Shown piece after piece: positions 27,687 through 36,056 of a stretch of DNA of 64,000 nucleotides. Under the pieces are notes generated by a model. The model did not search any database. It had not been told where the DNA came from and saw only the letters and a program-made list of their open reading frames with translations. The stretch lies in the NCBI GenBank assembly GCA_029719485.1, contig CP120722.1, positions 992,001 through 1,056,000 of the forward strand, given 5' to 3'. Each line of letters starts with the position of its first letter. Position 1 is the stretch's first letter. This DNA comes from Kiritimatiellota bacterium B12222 (GTDB lineage Bacteria > Verrucomicrobiota > Kiritimatiellia > SS1-B-03-39 > UBA6053). A program made the translations under genes and the position numbers.

Positions 27687-28436
27687 ATGGAATCTCCTTT
27701 GCACGAAACTGATTTGCCTCCTGAGGGCGCTCACTCGATAGCTGATAAAGCTCAGAACGCATGGATTTCTCATGTCGTTCCTTTTATTGCTTGGATCTTT
27801 TTGATGCAAATGTTGGGAGATCCCACGGGATGGAAGTACGCATTGCGTTCGGTGATCTGTTTGGGTTTGTTGCTTTATTTGAAACCATGGCAGTGGTCCT
27901 ATCCGCGATTGAACTACAAAAATCTTCCGATGGCCACGCTGATAGGGGTCGTGGTTTGTTTATTTTGGATTGCACCTGAAACTGATTATTTTTCTCGTTT
28001 CGAAGGGTTTCACCGGTTGTATTTACGTGTCGGGACGCAAATGCCTTGGGAGTTAACATCACCCTTGGAGCGTATTCGTTATGCGCCTGATACTGATGGT
28101 TGGATGTTTGCAATTACGCGTTTATTGGGCTCGGCTTTGGTGATCGCAGTGATTGAAGAATTCTTCTGGAGGGGATGGCTCACCCGCTGGGTCGAGAAAG
28201 CAAATTTTTTGGACGCGGATCCAGGTTTGGTGTCCACCCGAAGTATTGTGATCGCATCGTTGATGTTTGCGAGTATACATCAACGCTGGGTTGCTGGATT
28301 ACTTTGTGGTCTTTTGTATGGATGGTTTTATCGTAAAACTCGTGACATTTGGGCGGTGAGTTTTGCGCATGCGCTTACTAATGGCTTGCTGGGGGCCTAT
28401 GTCTTATGGAGTGGAAAATTTGAATTTTGGGCTTAA
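27687..28436 (+). CDS. CPBP-family intramembrane metalloprotease (CAAX protease-related)
   Basis: A 249-aa membrane protein with about seven hydrophobic segments and all active-site motifs of the family: Glu157-Glu158-x3-Arg162 (EEFFWRGW), His198 (FASIH) and His228-x3-Asn232 (HALTN). The whole-protein layout resembles the CAAX prenyl protease-related proteins often found beside exosortase/PEP-CTERM systems, but no exosortase is in the window. It ends 4 bp inside the convergent ABC exporter gene. Confidence 0.87.
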   Translation: MESPLHETDLPPEGAHSIADKAQNAWISHVVPFIAWIFLMQMLGDPTGWKYALRSVICLGLLLYLKPWQWSYPRLNYKNLPMATLIGVVVCLFWIAPETDYFSRFEGFHRLYLRVGTQMPWELTSPLERIRYAPDTDGWMFAITRLLGSALVIAVIEEFFWRGWLTRWVEKANFLDADPGLVSTRSIVIASLMFASIHQRWVAGLLCGLLYGWFYRKTRDIWAVSFAHALTNGLLGAYVLWSGKFEFWA

Positions 28437-30217
28437 GCCTGTAGGTCTTTCATACGTTTGAATGCACCTTCGGCTCGGGATGAAAGTTCTTCATAGGTCC
28501 CGATTTCGCTAATGATGCCATTTTCGAGTACCGCCACACGGTTTGCATTGCGTATGGTTGAAAGTCGATGGGCCACGATCAGGGTTGTGCGCCCCACGAT
28601 CATGCGATCGATGGCTTCTTGCACCAATTTTTCTGAGACGACGTCTAAGGCGGAGGTAGGTTCGTCGAGCACAATGACTTTGGGGTCCCTTACCAGTGCA
28701 CGGGCGATGGCCAAGCGTTGGCGTTGACCGCCGGAGAGTCTGGCCCCGCTTTCACCAATACGAGTATTGAGCCCTTCAGGTAGTTTATTGACAAATTCAT
28801 TAATATTCGCTGCTTCAAGGATTTCCTGAAAGCGTTCTTCGTTGACCTGATCGAGTCCAAAAAGAATATTTTCACGCACGGTTCCCTCAAAAAGCACACT
28901 TTCCTGGGGCACGACAGAGATAAATCGTCGCCAAGAACGCATGTCGATGGATTCCATATCCTGTCCGTCCAAGAGGATGCGTCCTTCGCTGGCGCGTCTG
29001 AAGCCAATGGTAAGACGCATGAGGGTTGATTTCCCGCCGCCACTGGGTCCAACGATGGCCACACATTCTCCCGCTTGGATTTCCATGTTGATTTTCGAGA
29101 GAGCAGGGGTGGGGGCATCCCGATAGATGTAACTTAAATTTTGATACTGAATACGTCCTGCAACCTCAGTGACTTGGGTTTTGCCTTGGTTATGTTCGAG
29201 GTCGGGACATTCCAAAACTTCACCGATGGACCGAACGGATTCCATGCCTTTGGCCATTTGTGGATACATATTGAGGGCTTGAGAGACAGACATCAGTAAC
29301 TGCCTAAACAATTGTTCGAACAAGACGACTTCCCCTACTGTCAACTTTCCTTGCATGCAAAGCCAACAGCTCATGAGCAAGAGGCAGAGGTTTCCGATCA
29401 TAAAGGTTACATGATTGGCTGACGCGAAAAGGGCGTTGATGGTATCGAGCCGTTGACCTTGATCTCTAACTTGGTCCAGTTTGAGGTCAACCCGTTCGGT
29501 AGCGGGTTCTTCAATACCATGGGCACGCGATACGGGGATCATGTCAATCATTTGACTGACTTGTGAATTCATTTCCTCAATGCGTTGTCTGAAAGCCCTG
29601 TTTTCTTCTTTCATGCGGTTTTTGAAGGCATTGCGTAAAACCAATACTAGAGGGACCATCACTACAAAAATCCCCAGCATAAAAGGGCGTCGAACCAAAG
29701 TAATGCCGCAGGCAAAGATGAAAGTTACGGTGATGGCGAGGCCATTTTCCATGGCGTTTTGGATCACCATGTGGACTTGTTCGACATCGCGCAATACTTT
29801 GGCTTGTAGTCGTCCTGATTCAGAATTGTCGTGATAAGGAATAGAGAGTTGCTGGAAGCGGATCACTAAGGCTTGGCGCAGGCGACGTTCAAGTTGACGG
29901 GCTACTTTACTTACTTTTAATGCGAACAGGGTGTGTAAGGGTACATTCGCGAGGAGGGCGACAAAGAGTAAAAGTACGGAGAGGAAAACTTTTTGATTCG
30001 AGACCTGGTCAGGGTGAACCACTTTATCTAATAATAAGGCAAGGACCAAAGGGCCCAGCCAAGAGATGGAATGTTTGAGAACAAAGAGGATAATGATGGT
30101 GAACAGGTTCAAAAGAGAACAGTCCGCCCAATGCCAAAGGGTGCGAATGGGGCTTTGACTTTGATAGGCCCATTCAAGGAATTTAGGAGAAGTGGCGCTT
30201 TGGACAGGCTTTTTCAT
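28433..30217 (-). CDS. ABC exporter, fused permease-ATPase (MsbA/multidrug-type)
   Basis: A 594-aa protein. An N-terminal six-helix ABC transmembrane domain (about 30-320) is followed by a nucleotide-binding domain. Visible ATPase motifs: Walker A GPSGGGKST at about 388, the signature LSGGQRQR at about 495, Walker B VIVLDEPTSALD at about 508, and the H-loop VAHRLSTI. It works as a homodimer in the inner membrane. The substrate cannot be told; lipid, peptide or drug export are all possible. It is monocistronic and convergent with the CPBP protease gene. Confidence 0.88.
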   Translation of the reverse strand: MKKPVQSATSPKFLEWAYQSQSPIRTLWHWADCSLLNLFTIIILFVLKHSISWLGPLVLALLLDKVVHPDQVSNQKVFLSVLLLFVALLANVPLHTLFALKVSKVARQLERRLRQALVIRFQQLSIPYHDNSESGRLQAKVLRDVEQVHMVIQNAMENGLAITVTFIFACGITLVRRPFMLGIFVVMVPLVLVLRNAFKNRMKEENRAFRQRIEEMNSQVSQMIDMIPVSRAHGIEEPATERVDLKLDQVRDQGQRLDTINALFASANHVTFMIGNLCLLLMSCWLCMQGKLTVGEVVLFEQLFRQLLMSVSQALNMYPQMAKGMESVRSIGEVLECPDLEHNQGKTQVTEVAGRIQYQNLSYIYRDAPTPALSKINMEIQAGECVAIVGPSGGGKSTLMRLTIGFRRASEGRILLDGQDMESIDMRSWRRFISVVPQESVLFEGTVRENILFGLDQVNEERFQEILEAANINEFVNKLPEGLNTRIGESGARLSGGQRQRLAIARALVRDPKVIVLDEPTSALDVVSEKLVQEAIDRMIVGRTTLIVAHRLSTIRNANRVAVLENGIISEIGTYEELSSRAEGAFKRMKDLQA

Positions 30218-30392
30218 GCGGATAATGTTGGTGGGGTTCTAGAAAAATGCAAGACTCGCTTAGGGATCTTCGATTGCCATATGATCTGTGAGGGTATTGG
30301 AGTGGCGAGGGGAAGGCAAAAGGATTCAAGCTTTGGTCACTTCGAATGGTTTCGTTCTTTCGTCCCTGCACTTTTCCTGATTAGGTGCCCCC

Positions 30393-33161
30393 ATGTCAAA
30401 AGTACTCTATCTCCTTGATGGTATGGCCTTGGTCTACCGCGCCCATTTTGCCTTTATGACCCGTCCGATTGTGGATTCTAAAGGACGGAATCACTCTGCG
30501 GTCTATGGATTTACGAACACCTTGCTGGAATTGTTGGACTCTCATAATCCTTCTCATATTGCGGTAGCTTTTGATACCAAAGCACCCACCGAACGACATA
30601 TCCTTTATCCCGAGTATAAGGCGCAACGCGAGGCGATGCCGGAAGATTTGGCCTTGGCTATTCCGGAAGTGAAGCGTTTGCTTGCGGCGATGAACATCCC
30701 CATGATTGAGAAAGATGGTTACGAAGCGGATGATATTATTGGGACCTTGGCCCGGAAAGCGGAAGCGCAAGGATATGATGAAGTGTATATGGTGACGCCC
30801 GATAAAGACTATGCCCAGTTAGTGGATGCGCACACCATGATGTATAAACCCGGTCGCAAAGGGGGCGGTGCCGAGATTTTAGGGATTGCTGAAATTTGTG
30901 AACAGTGGGAAATTGAGCGCACCGAACAAGTCATCGATATTCTTGGACTGATGGGTGATGCGTCGGATAATATTCCAGGTGTGCCCGGGGTGGGGCCTAA
31001 AACCGCGAAGAAATTGATTAAAGAATTTGGGTCTGTTGAAAATCTGTTGGAAAATGCAGATAAGGTCAAAGGGAAATTATCTGACAAACTGAAAGACAAT
31101 GCCGAGATGGCAAAACTGAGTCGTCAATTGGTTGAGATCAATTGTGCGGTGCCGCTTGAATTTGAACCCGATGATCTTACACGCAAAGACCGTGATGACG
31201 AGACCCTCAAAGCGTTTTTACAGGAAATGGAATTTAATACCATTGGGAAGCGGTTGTTTGGGTCTGTGGCGGCGGCTAAACCCGATGCTGCAGGTGCCGT
31301 ACAAGGTGACTTGTTTGCGGTATCGGATAGTGGATTTGAAATTGCGAACAATCTTAAAACCTTGGCCGATGTTCCGCATGACTACCGTCTGATTGAAAAA
31401 ATGGAAGATGTGCTGGAGTTGGTGGCTCGTTTGACAGAGGCCTCCCGCTGTTGCTTTGATTTGGAAACTGAAAGTTTAGATGTGTTGAGTACGTCGTTGG
31501 TGGGCATCGCATTTTCGATGGAAAAAGGGAAAGGCGATTATGTGGCAATTTCGGCAGAAAATCAATCGGAGGTCTTGGCGGCTCTGTTGCCGTTTTGGAC
31601 AAATAAAAAGGTGTTGAAAATTGGTCATAATTTGAAGTTTGACCTTGGGGTGTTGCTCGCGCAGGGTATTCAGGTTGAAGGTCCTTTTGTGGATACCATG
31701 ATTGCTCATGCTTTGGTTGATGCTGAACAACGGCACGGTATGGATCGATTGGCGGCTTCGTTGCTTCAATATCAACCCATTCCCATCACTGATTTAATAG
31801 GTCCAAAAGGTAAAGGGCAGAAGTCGATGGCTGAATTGTCTGCTTCTGAGGTTTATGAATATGCGGTAGAAGATGCCGATGTGACATTGCAGCTGTGGGA
31901 TAAAATATATCCCATGCTACAAGCAGGGGGGCAAGTGGACGTTTTCGAAAAATTAGAAATGCCTTTGTTACCTGTATTAATGCGAATGGAGCATGAAGGG
32001 ATTTGTTTGGATAGCACTTCTTTGGCGGAAATTTCTGAGGAGTTAGGCAAACGATTGGTCGTTTTGGAATCCGAGATTTTTGAATTGGCCGGTGAACGAT
32101 TTAATATGAACAGCCCCAAACAGTTGGGAGTAGTGCTGTTCGAAAAAATGAAATTATCCGATAAACCGAAGAAAACCAAAACCGGACAATACAGTACCAA
32201 TGAGCAAGTGTTGCAAGGCTATGCGGGTGCGCATCCGATCATCGATGCTATTTTGGAGTTTCGAGAACTTGGGAAGTTGAAGTCCACTTACGTAGACGCT
32301 TTGCCAAAAGAAGTCCATGCGGAGACGGGACGGGTGCATACTCAATATTTGCAGACAGGGGCTGCCACCGGACGCTTGTCATCGAATCATCCCAATTTAC
32401 AAAACATTCCGATTCGAACGGAGCGTGGGAAAGAGATCCGCAAGGCCTTCATTTCAAGAGGGGAAGGATTTGAATTGTTGGCGGCTGACTACTCTCAAGT
32501 TGAGTTGAGATTAATGGCTCATCTCAGTGGGGATGAAGGTATGTGTGACGCCTTTCGAAATGGCTTGGATATTCACACGGCCACTGCAGCTGGGGTTTTC
32601 GATGTGGCATTGGATGAGGTAACTTCGGACATGCGTCGAAAAGCCAAAATGGTGAATTTTGGTATCATCTACGGTATCAGTGCCTTTGGATTGTCTCAAC
32701 GTTTGAGTATTCCCCGCGAGGAAGCCTCAGAAATCATTAAAGCATATTTCGCAAAATATCCTGGCGTGAATCGCTTTATGGGGCAGATTGTCGAAGAGTG
32801 TCGCGAGAAAGGATATGTGGAAACCATGGGTGGCCGACGCAGAAAAATTCGGGATATTGATTCGCGGAATCGAACCCAACGAGAGGCGGCTGAACGTACC
32901 GCTATCAATTCGCCTATTCAGGGGAGTGCTGCGGATATGATTAAGCAGGCCATGATTGATATTGATGCATTACTGGCAAATGGAACGTGGGAATCGCGTT
33001 TGTTATTGCAGGTGCACGATGAATTGGTGTTTGATTTGAAGACTTCTGAAGCCGATGAGTTGATTCCGCAAATTCAATCACTCATGGAAAAAGCGTTGCC
33101 TCTTTCCATTCCGGTAGAAGTGGATGTGGGCCGTGGACAAAATTGGTTGCAAGCGCACTAA
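30393..33161 (+). CDS. polA: DNA polymerase I
   Basis: A 922-aa protein of standard length. The N-terminal 5'-nuclease domain (1-290) contains DGYEADDIIGTLA and GDASDNIPGVPGVGPKTA. The 3'-5' exonuclease domain keeps its ExoI acidic residues (FDLETESLD at about 354), so proofreading is probably active, unlike in many polA proteins. The polymerase domain has motif A (AADYSQVELRLMAHLSGD, about 697), motif B (RRKAKMVNFGIIYG, about 747) and motif C (LQVHDELVFD, about 872). It does gap repair and Okazaki-fragment maturation. Confidence 0.97.
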   Translation: MSKVLYLLDGMALVYRAHFAFMTRPIVDSKGRNHSAVYGFTNTLLELLDSHNPSHIAVAFDTKAPTERHILYPEYKAQREAMPEDLALAIPEVKRLLAAMNIPMIEKDGYEADDIIGTLARKAEAQGYDEVYMVTPDKDYAQLVDAHTMMYKPGRKGGGAEILGIAEICEQWEIERTEQVIDILGLMGDASDNIPGVPGVGPKTAKKLIKEFGSVENLLENADKVKGKLSDKLKDNAEMAKLSRQLVEINCAVPLEFEPDDLTRKDRDDETLKAFLQEMEFNTIGKRLFGSVAAAKPDAAGAVQGDLFAVSDSGFEIANNLKTLADVPHDYRLIEKMEDVLELVARLTEASRCCFDLETESLDVLSTSLVGIAFSMEKGKGDYVAISAENQSEVLAALLPFWTNKKVLKIGHNLKFDLGVLLAQGIQVEGPFVDTMIAHALVDAEQRHGMDRLAASLLQYQPIPITDLIGPKGKGQKSMAELSASEVYEYAVEDADVTLQLWDKIYPMLQAGGQVDVFEKLEMPLLPVLMRMEHEGICLDSTSLAEISEELGKRLVVLESEIFELAGERFNMNSPKQLGVVLFEKMKLSDKPKKTKTGQYSTNEQVLQGYAGAHPIIDAILEFRELGKLKSTYVDALPKEVHAETGRVHTQYLQTGAATGRLSSNHPNLQNIPIRTERGKEIRKAFISRGEGFELLAADYSQVELRLMAHLSGDEGMCDAFRNGLDIHTATAAGVFDVALDEVTSDMRRKAKMVNFGIIYGISAFGLSQRLSIPREEASEIIKAYFAKYPGVNRFMGQIVEECREKGYVETMGGRRRKIRDIDSRNRTQREAAERTAINSPIQGSAADMIKQAMIDIDALLANGTWESRLLLQVHDELVFDLKTSEADELIPQIQSLMEKALPLSIPVEVDVGRGQNWLQAH

Positions 33162-33221
33162 GTTCTGTCTCGAAATGAATCAAAAGGAGTTTCGCTCATA
33201 AAACCCCCTCAAATTTCAGGT

Positions 33222-33932
33222 GTGATCCGACGAAGGTTTTTACTGAACTTTCGCATAAAAGAGGAGGTCATTCGTCAAATCATCCCCAAAGGTTTTGAGC
33301 CAAAGCTATATCAGGGTTGGGGGATGGCGGGGATCTGTTTGATTCGTTTAGAAAAAATTCACCCCGCATGCATCCCGATGTCCTTTGGATTGAAAAGTGA
33401 AAATGCGGCTCATCGTTTTGCTGTGAAAGTTCAGGGCAAGGATGGCGAAAGGGAGGCGGTGTATGTGCCCCGTCGGGATACCAACTCCAGGTGGAATCAC
33501 ATGGCGGGCGGTCGACTTTTTCCCGGCATTCAACACCTGGCTACATTTACGGTAGACGAAACTGAAGACGGATATGATTTCGCAATGAAGTCGGTGGATG
33601 GAAAAGTGTCGGTAAGGTTTTCAGGTCGTGAAAGTGAGGCGCTACCTGTAGCGTCTCTTTTTGAGTCTTTGCAGGAAGCTTCGCGCTTCTTTGAAGCGGG
33701 TTCTTTGGGGTATTCTGATTCAAAACAAGATAAACAGTATGACGGGATGGTGCTTCATACAGAGCAGTGGAAGGTCTCTCCTTTTGCTGTGGATCAGGTG
33801 TATTCCAGTTATTTTGAGGACGACCATTTGTTTCCACCAGGTTCCGTGGAGTTTGATCACGCATTGTTTATGAAAAATATTCCCCATGAATGGCACCCTG
33901 TTTCAGAAATGAAGGTGGAGGATGAAAAATGA
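33222..33932 (+). CDS. DUF2071 family protein (YqjF-like)
   Basis: A 236-aa protein, read from a GTG at 33222. The pattern RRRFLLNFRIKEEVIRQIIPKGFEP...GWGMAGICLIRLEKIHP...SENAAHRFAVKV is that of DUF2071, a fold related to acetoacetate decarboxylase with unknown substrate. A good AAGGAG sits at 33184-33189, too far from the GTG. Its ideal spacing points to an in-frame ATA at 33198, so the true N-terminus may be eight residues longer. It overlaps the next gene by 4 bp. Confidence 0.8.
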   Translation: MIRRRFLLNFRIKEEVIRQIIPKGFEPKLYQGWGMAGICLIRLEKIHPACIPMSFGLKSENAAHRFAVKVQGKDGEREAVYVPRRDTNSRWNHMAGGRLFPGIQHLATFTVDETEDGYDFAMKSVDGKVSVRFSGRESEALPVASLFESLQEASRFFEAGSLGYSDSKQDKQYDGMVLHTEQWKVSPFAVDQVYSSYFEDDHLFPPGSVEFDHALFMKNIPHEWHPVSEMKVEDEK

Positions 33933-34342
33933 AACCACGTATCAGTATGATCACCCTTGGGGTTCAAAATTTAGAACGATCCGTAAAATTTTATCAAGAA
34001 GGTTTGGGTTTTCCGCTGCATGAAGAAACCCCTGCGGTGGCCTTTTTTAATTTAAATGGCTCATGGCTAGGACTCTATGGCTGGGATGCCTTGGCTGAAG
34101 ATGCGCAGGTGTCTTGCGAGGGGTCAGGTTTTAGAGGAGTGGCCTTGGCGCATAATGTAGAGACGGATGCGGAAGTGGACGTGGTGCTTGCGCAAGCGGT
34201 TGAGGCGGGGGCTACGCTGGTTAAACCGGGGCAAAAAGTATTTTGGGGTGGCTACAGTGGTTATTTTAAAGATCCGGATGGTCATTTGTGGGAGGTTGCC
34301 TGCAACCCCTTTACCTGGATCGGTCCGATAGACCCGGTATAG
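33929..34342 (+). CDS. VOC-family (glyoxalase-like) protein
   Basis: A 137-aa single-chain vicinal-oxygen-chelate protein with two beta-alpha-beta-beta-beta modules. The first module is ISMITLGVQNLERSVKFYQEGLGFP, the second ends GYFKDPDGHLWEVA with the family Glu metal ligand. The substrate is unknown. Its ATG overlaps the DUF2071 stop as ATGA, so both are made from one message and may act together. Confidence 0.88.
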   Translation: MKPRISMITLGVQNLERSVKFYQEGLGFPLHEETPAVAFFNLNGSWLGLYGWDALAEDAQVSCEGSGFRGVALAHNVETDAEVDVVLAQAVEAGATLVKPGQKVFWGGYSGYFKDPDGHLWEVACNPFTWIGPIDPV

Positions 34343-34444
34343 AAATATCCGATCAAAATGTTGTAGTGAGATGGGGTCCTTACAGTGCAACTTACAAAAT
34401 AGTAAATGTTGTTGTAAAATAGTACAATAATGTATTTGTGGTGT

Positions 34445-34513
34445 GGATATATTCCTTTTTGAGAGGTCTCTGTAAAAATAAATACAGTGATGTGTGTTTA
34501 GGGGAATATGTCC
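34445..34513. promoter_or_regulatory. Putative operator region upstream of the urea-transport operon
   Basis: Within the 372-bp non-coding gap before urtA there is a TGTA-N8-TACA dyad (34471-34486). Its core fits the GTA-N8-TAC pattern bound by the cyanobacterial nitrogen regulator NtcA and by related CRP/FNR-family proteins. It is flanked by an inverted pair, GGATATATTCC at 34445-34455 and GGAATATGTCC at 34503-34513 (10 of 11 match). Which regulator would use it here is unknown. The gap also holds AT-rich direct copies of AAAATAGTA before it and no gene. Confidence 0.4.
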
Positions 34514-34649
34514 AAAAACCTTAATAAATAATGAACACAGCTTGTTTCTGTTAGGATTAAGTTAGGGAAAAAGGGTAATTCGTTTGGGGGGGGATTTTAG
34601 GGGAGGGGGAGGGTGAGAGACGTTGGCATGGTCAGTGCTAAAGGGAAAT

Positions 34650-34711
34650 TCGTGAAGAAAATTCACGACAGTGTCCTCACTGTTTGAAACCTAAACTTAA
34701 ACGAGAAACTA
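34650..34711 (+). promoter_or_regulatory. Structured leader of urtA
   Basis: Two adjacent hairpins lie just before the gene: TCGTGAA/TTCACGA with a 5-nt loop (34650-34668) and ACAGTG/CACTGT with loop TCCT (34668-34683). Then comes AAACGAGAAACTA (34699-34711), 3 nt before the ATG, in place of a usual Shine-Dalgarno. The same 13-mer precedes the porin gene at the other end of the operon. Confidence 0.4.
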
Positions 34712-34714
34712 CTT

Positions 34715-35965
34715 ATGATACTTAAACGGACCTCTAAACTTCTGAGCGTTGCGATGATGAGCCTATTGGGCCTGACTGCATCAGCACAAGAAACGGTGAA
34801 AATCGGTATTCTTCATTCCTTGAGTGGCACGATGGCCATTTCTGAAACTTCATTACGAGATGTGGTGTTGATGGCGGTTGAAGAACTTAATGAATCCGGT
34901 GGTGTTCTTGGAAAGCAGATCGAACCTGTTATTGTTGATCCTGCATCCAATTGGCCGCTTTTCGCGGAAAAAGCGAAAGAGTTGATTACGCAAGATGAAG
35001 TTGTGGTTACCTTCGGTTGTTGGACTTCGGTGAGCCGTAAGTCAGCATTACCTGTTTTCGAAGAATACAACGCCTTGTTGTTTTACCCCGTTCAGTATGA
35101 AGGTGAAGAGCAATCGTTGAATGTATTTTATACGGGTGCTTCTCCCAATCAACAGCTCGTGCCAGCCGCTGAATTTATGATTGACGAGTATGGTATGAAA
35201 AAATTCTACCTCTTGGGTACGGATTATGTATTCCCGCGTACGGCCAACAAAGTATTGAAAGCGTATCTCTTATCTGTGGGTGTTCCTGAAGAAAACATCA
35301 TGGAAGAGTACACACCTTTTCATCATCAAGATTATCAAAGTATCGTCGCCAAAATTAAAACCTTTGCGGCAGGTGGAGATGCCTGTGTGTTGTCTACCAT
35401 CAACGGTGACAGTAATGTTCCTTTCTACAAAGAATTCGCAAACCAAGGACTGACCTCTGAAGATTGTCCCATTGTGGCTTTCTCTGTTTCAGAAGACGAG
35501 TTGCGTGCGATGGAAGTGCCACCTTTGGTAGGTCACTTGGCTGCGTGGAATTACTTTCAGTCCATTCGTACTCCTGAAAACATTGAATTCGTAAAAGCAT
35601 TCAAAACCTATTGCGAAGAAAACAATCTTCCTGGGGGCATGGACCGCGTTACCTGTGATCCTATCGAAGCTGCGTACTTTGGTGTGATGGTGTGGGCGGC
35701 TGCCGTTGAAGAAGCTGGAACCTTCGATGTGGATGCGGTTCGTGAAGCCATTTATGGAATCGAATTTGAAGCTCCCGGTGGAAAAAAGAAAATGCACGCC
35801 AGCAATCAACACACCTATAAACCCGTGTATATCGGTGAGATCATGCGTGATGGTCAGTTTAAAATTATCTCTGAGTCTGATGGATTGGTAGAACCTGATT
35901 CATACTCCGCGTTACTGCATCCTGATGGTAACTTCCCGGCTCCTACTGGAGGACCTAAGAAATAA
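34715..35965 (+). CDS. urtA: Urea ABC transporter, periplasmic substrate-binding protein
   Basis: A 416-aa protein with signal peptide MILKRTSKLLSVAMMSLLGLTASA|Q. The mature protein starts with VKIGILHSLSGTMAISETSLRDVVLMAVEELN, the classical branched-chain-amino-acid/amide-binding (HAAT) fold, and contains FGCWTSVSRKSALPVFEE, LLFYPVQYEGEE and LGTDYVFPRTAN. These are typical of UrtA rather than LivJ. It captures urea in the periplasm and delivers it to UrtBC. First gene of urtABCDE, and next to a full urease cluster. Confidence 0.95.
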   Translation: MILKRTSKLLSVAMMSLLGLTASAQETVKIGILHSLSGTMAISETSLRDVVLMAVEELNESGGVLGKQIEPVIVDPASNWPLFAEKAKELITQDEVVVTFGCWTSVSRKSALPVFEEYNALLFYPVQYEGEEQSLNVFYTGASPNQQLVPAAEFMIDEYGMKKFYLLGTDYVFPRTANKVLKAYLLSVGVPEENIMEEYTPFHHQDYQSIVAKIKTFAAGGDACVLSTINGDSNVPFYKEFANQGLTSEDCPIVAFSVSEDELRAMEVPPLVGHLAAWNYFQSIRTPENIEFVKAFKTYCEENNLPGGMDRVTCDPIEAAYFGVMVWAAAVEEAGTFDVDAVREAIYGIEFEAPGGKKKMHASNQHTYKPVYIGEIMRDGQFKIISESDGLVEPDSYSALLHPDGNFPAPTGGPKK

Positions 35966-36056
35966 TCAAACCCTGATTTATACATCTCTCTCTCGGTCCG
36001 GGTTCTGGAAATCAGGTAGAACCCGGGCCACCTCCTCCCACCCCATTATTTTTCTC

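Noticed and set aside
28433-30217. Specific msbA call for the ABC exporter
   Set aside because: Motifs show the exporter class only; no linked lipid A gene (such as lpxK) supports the lipid A flippase role.
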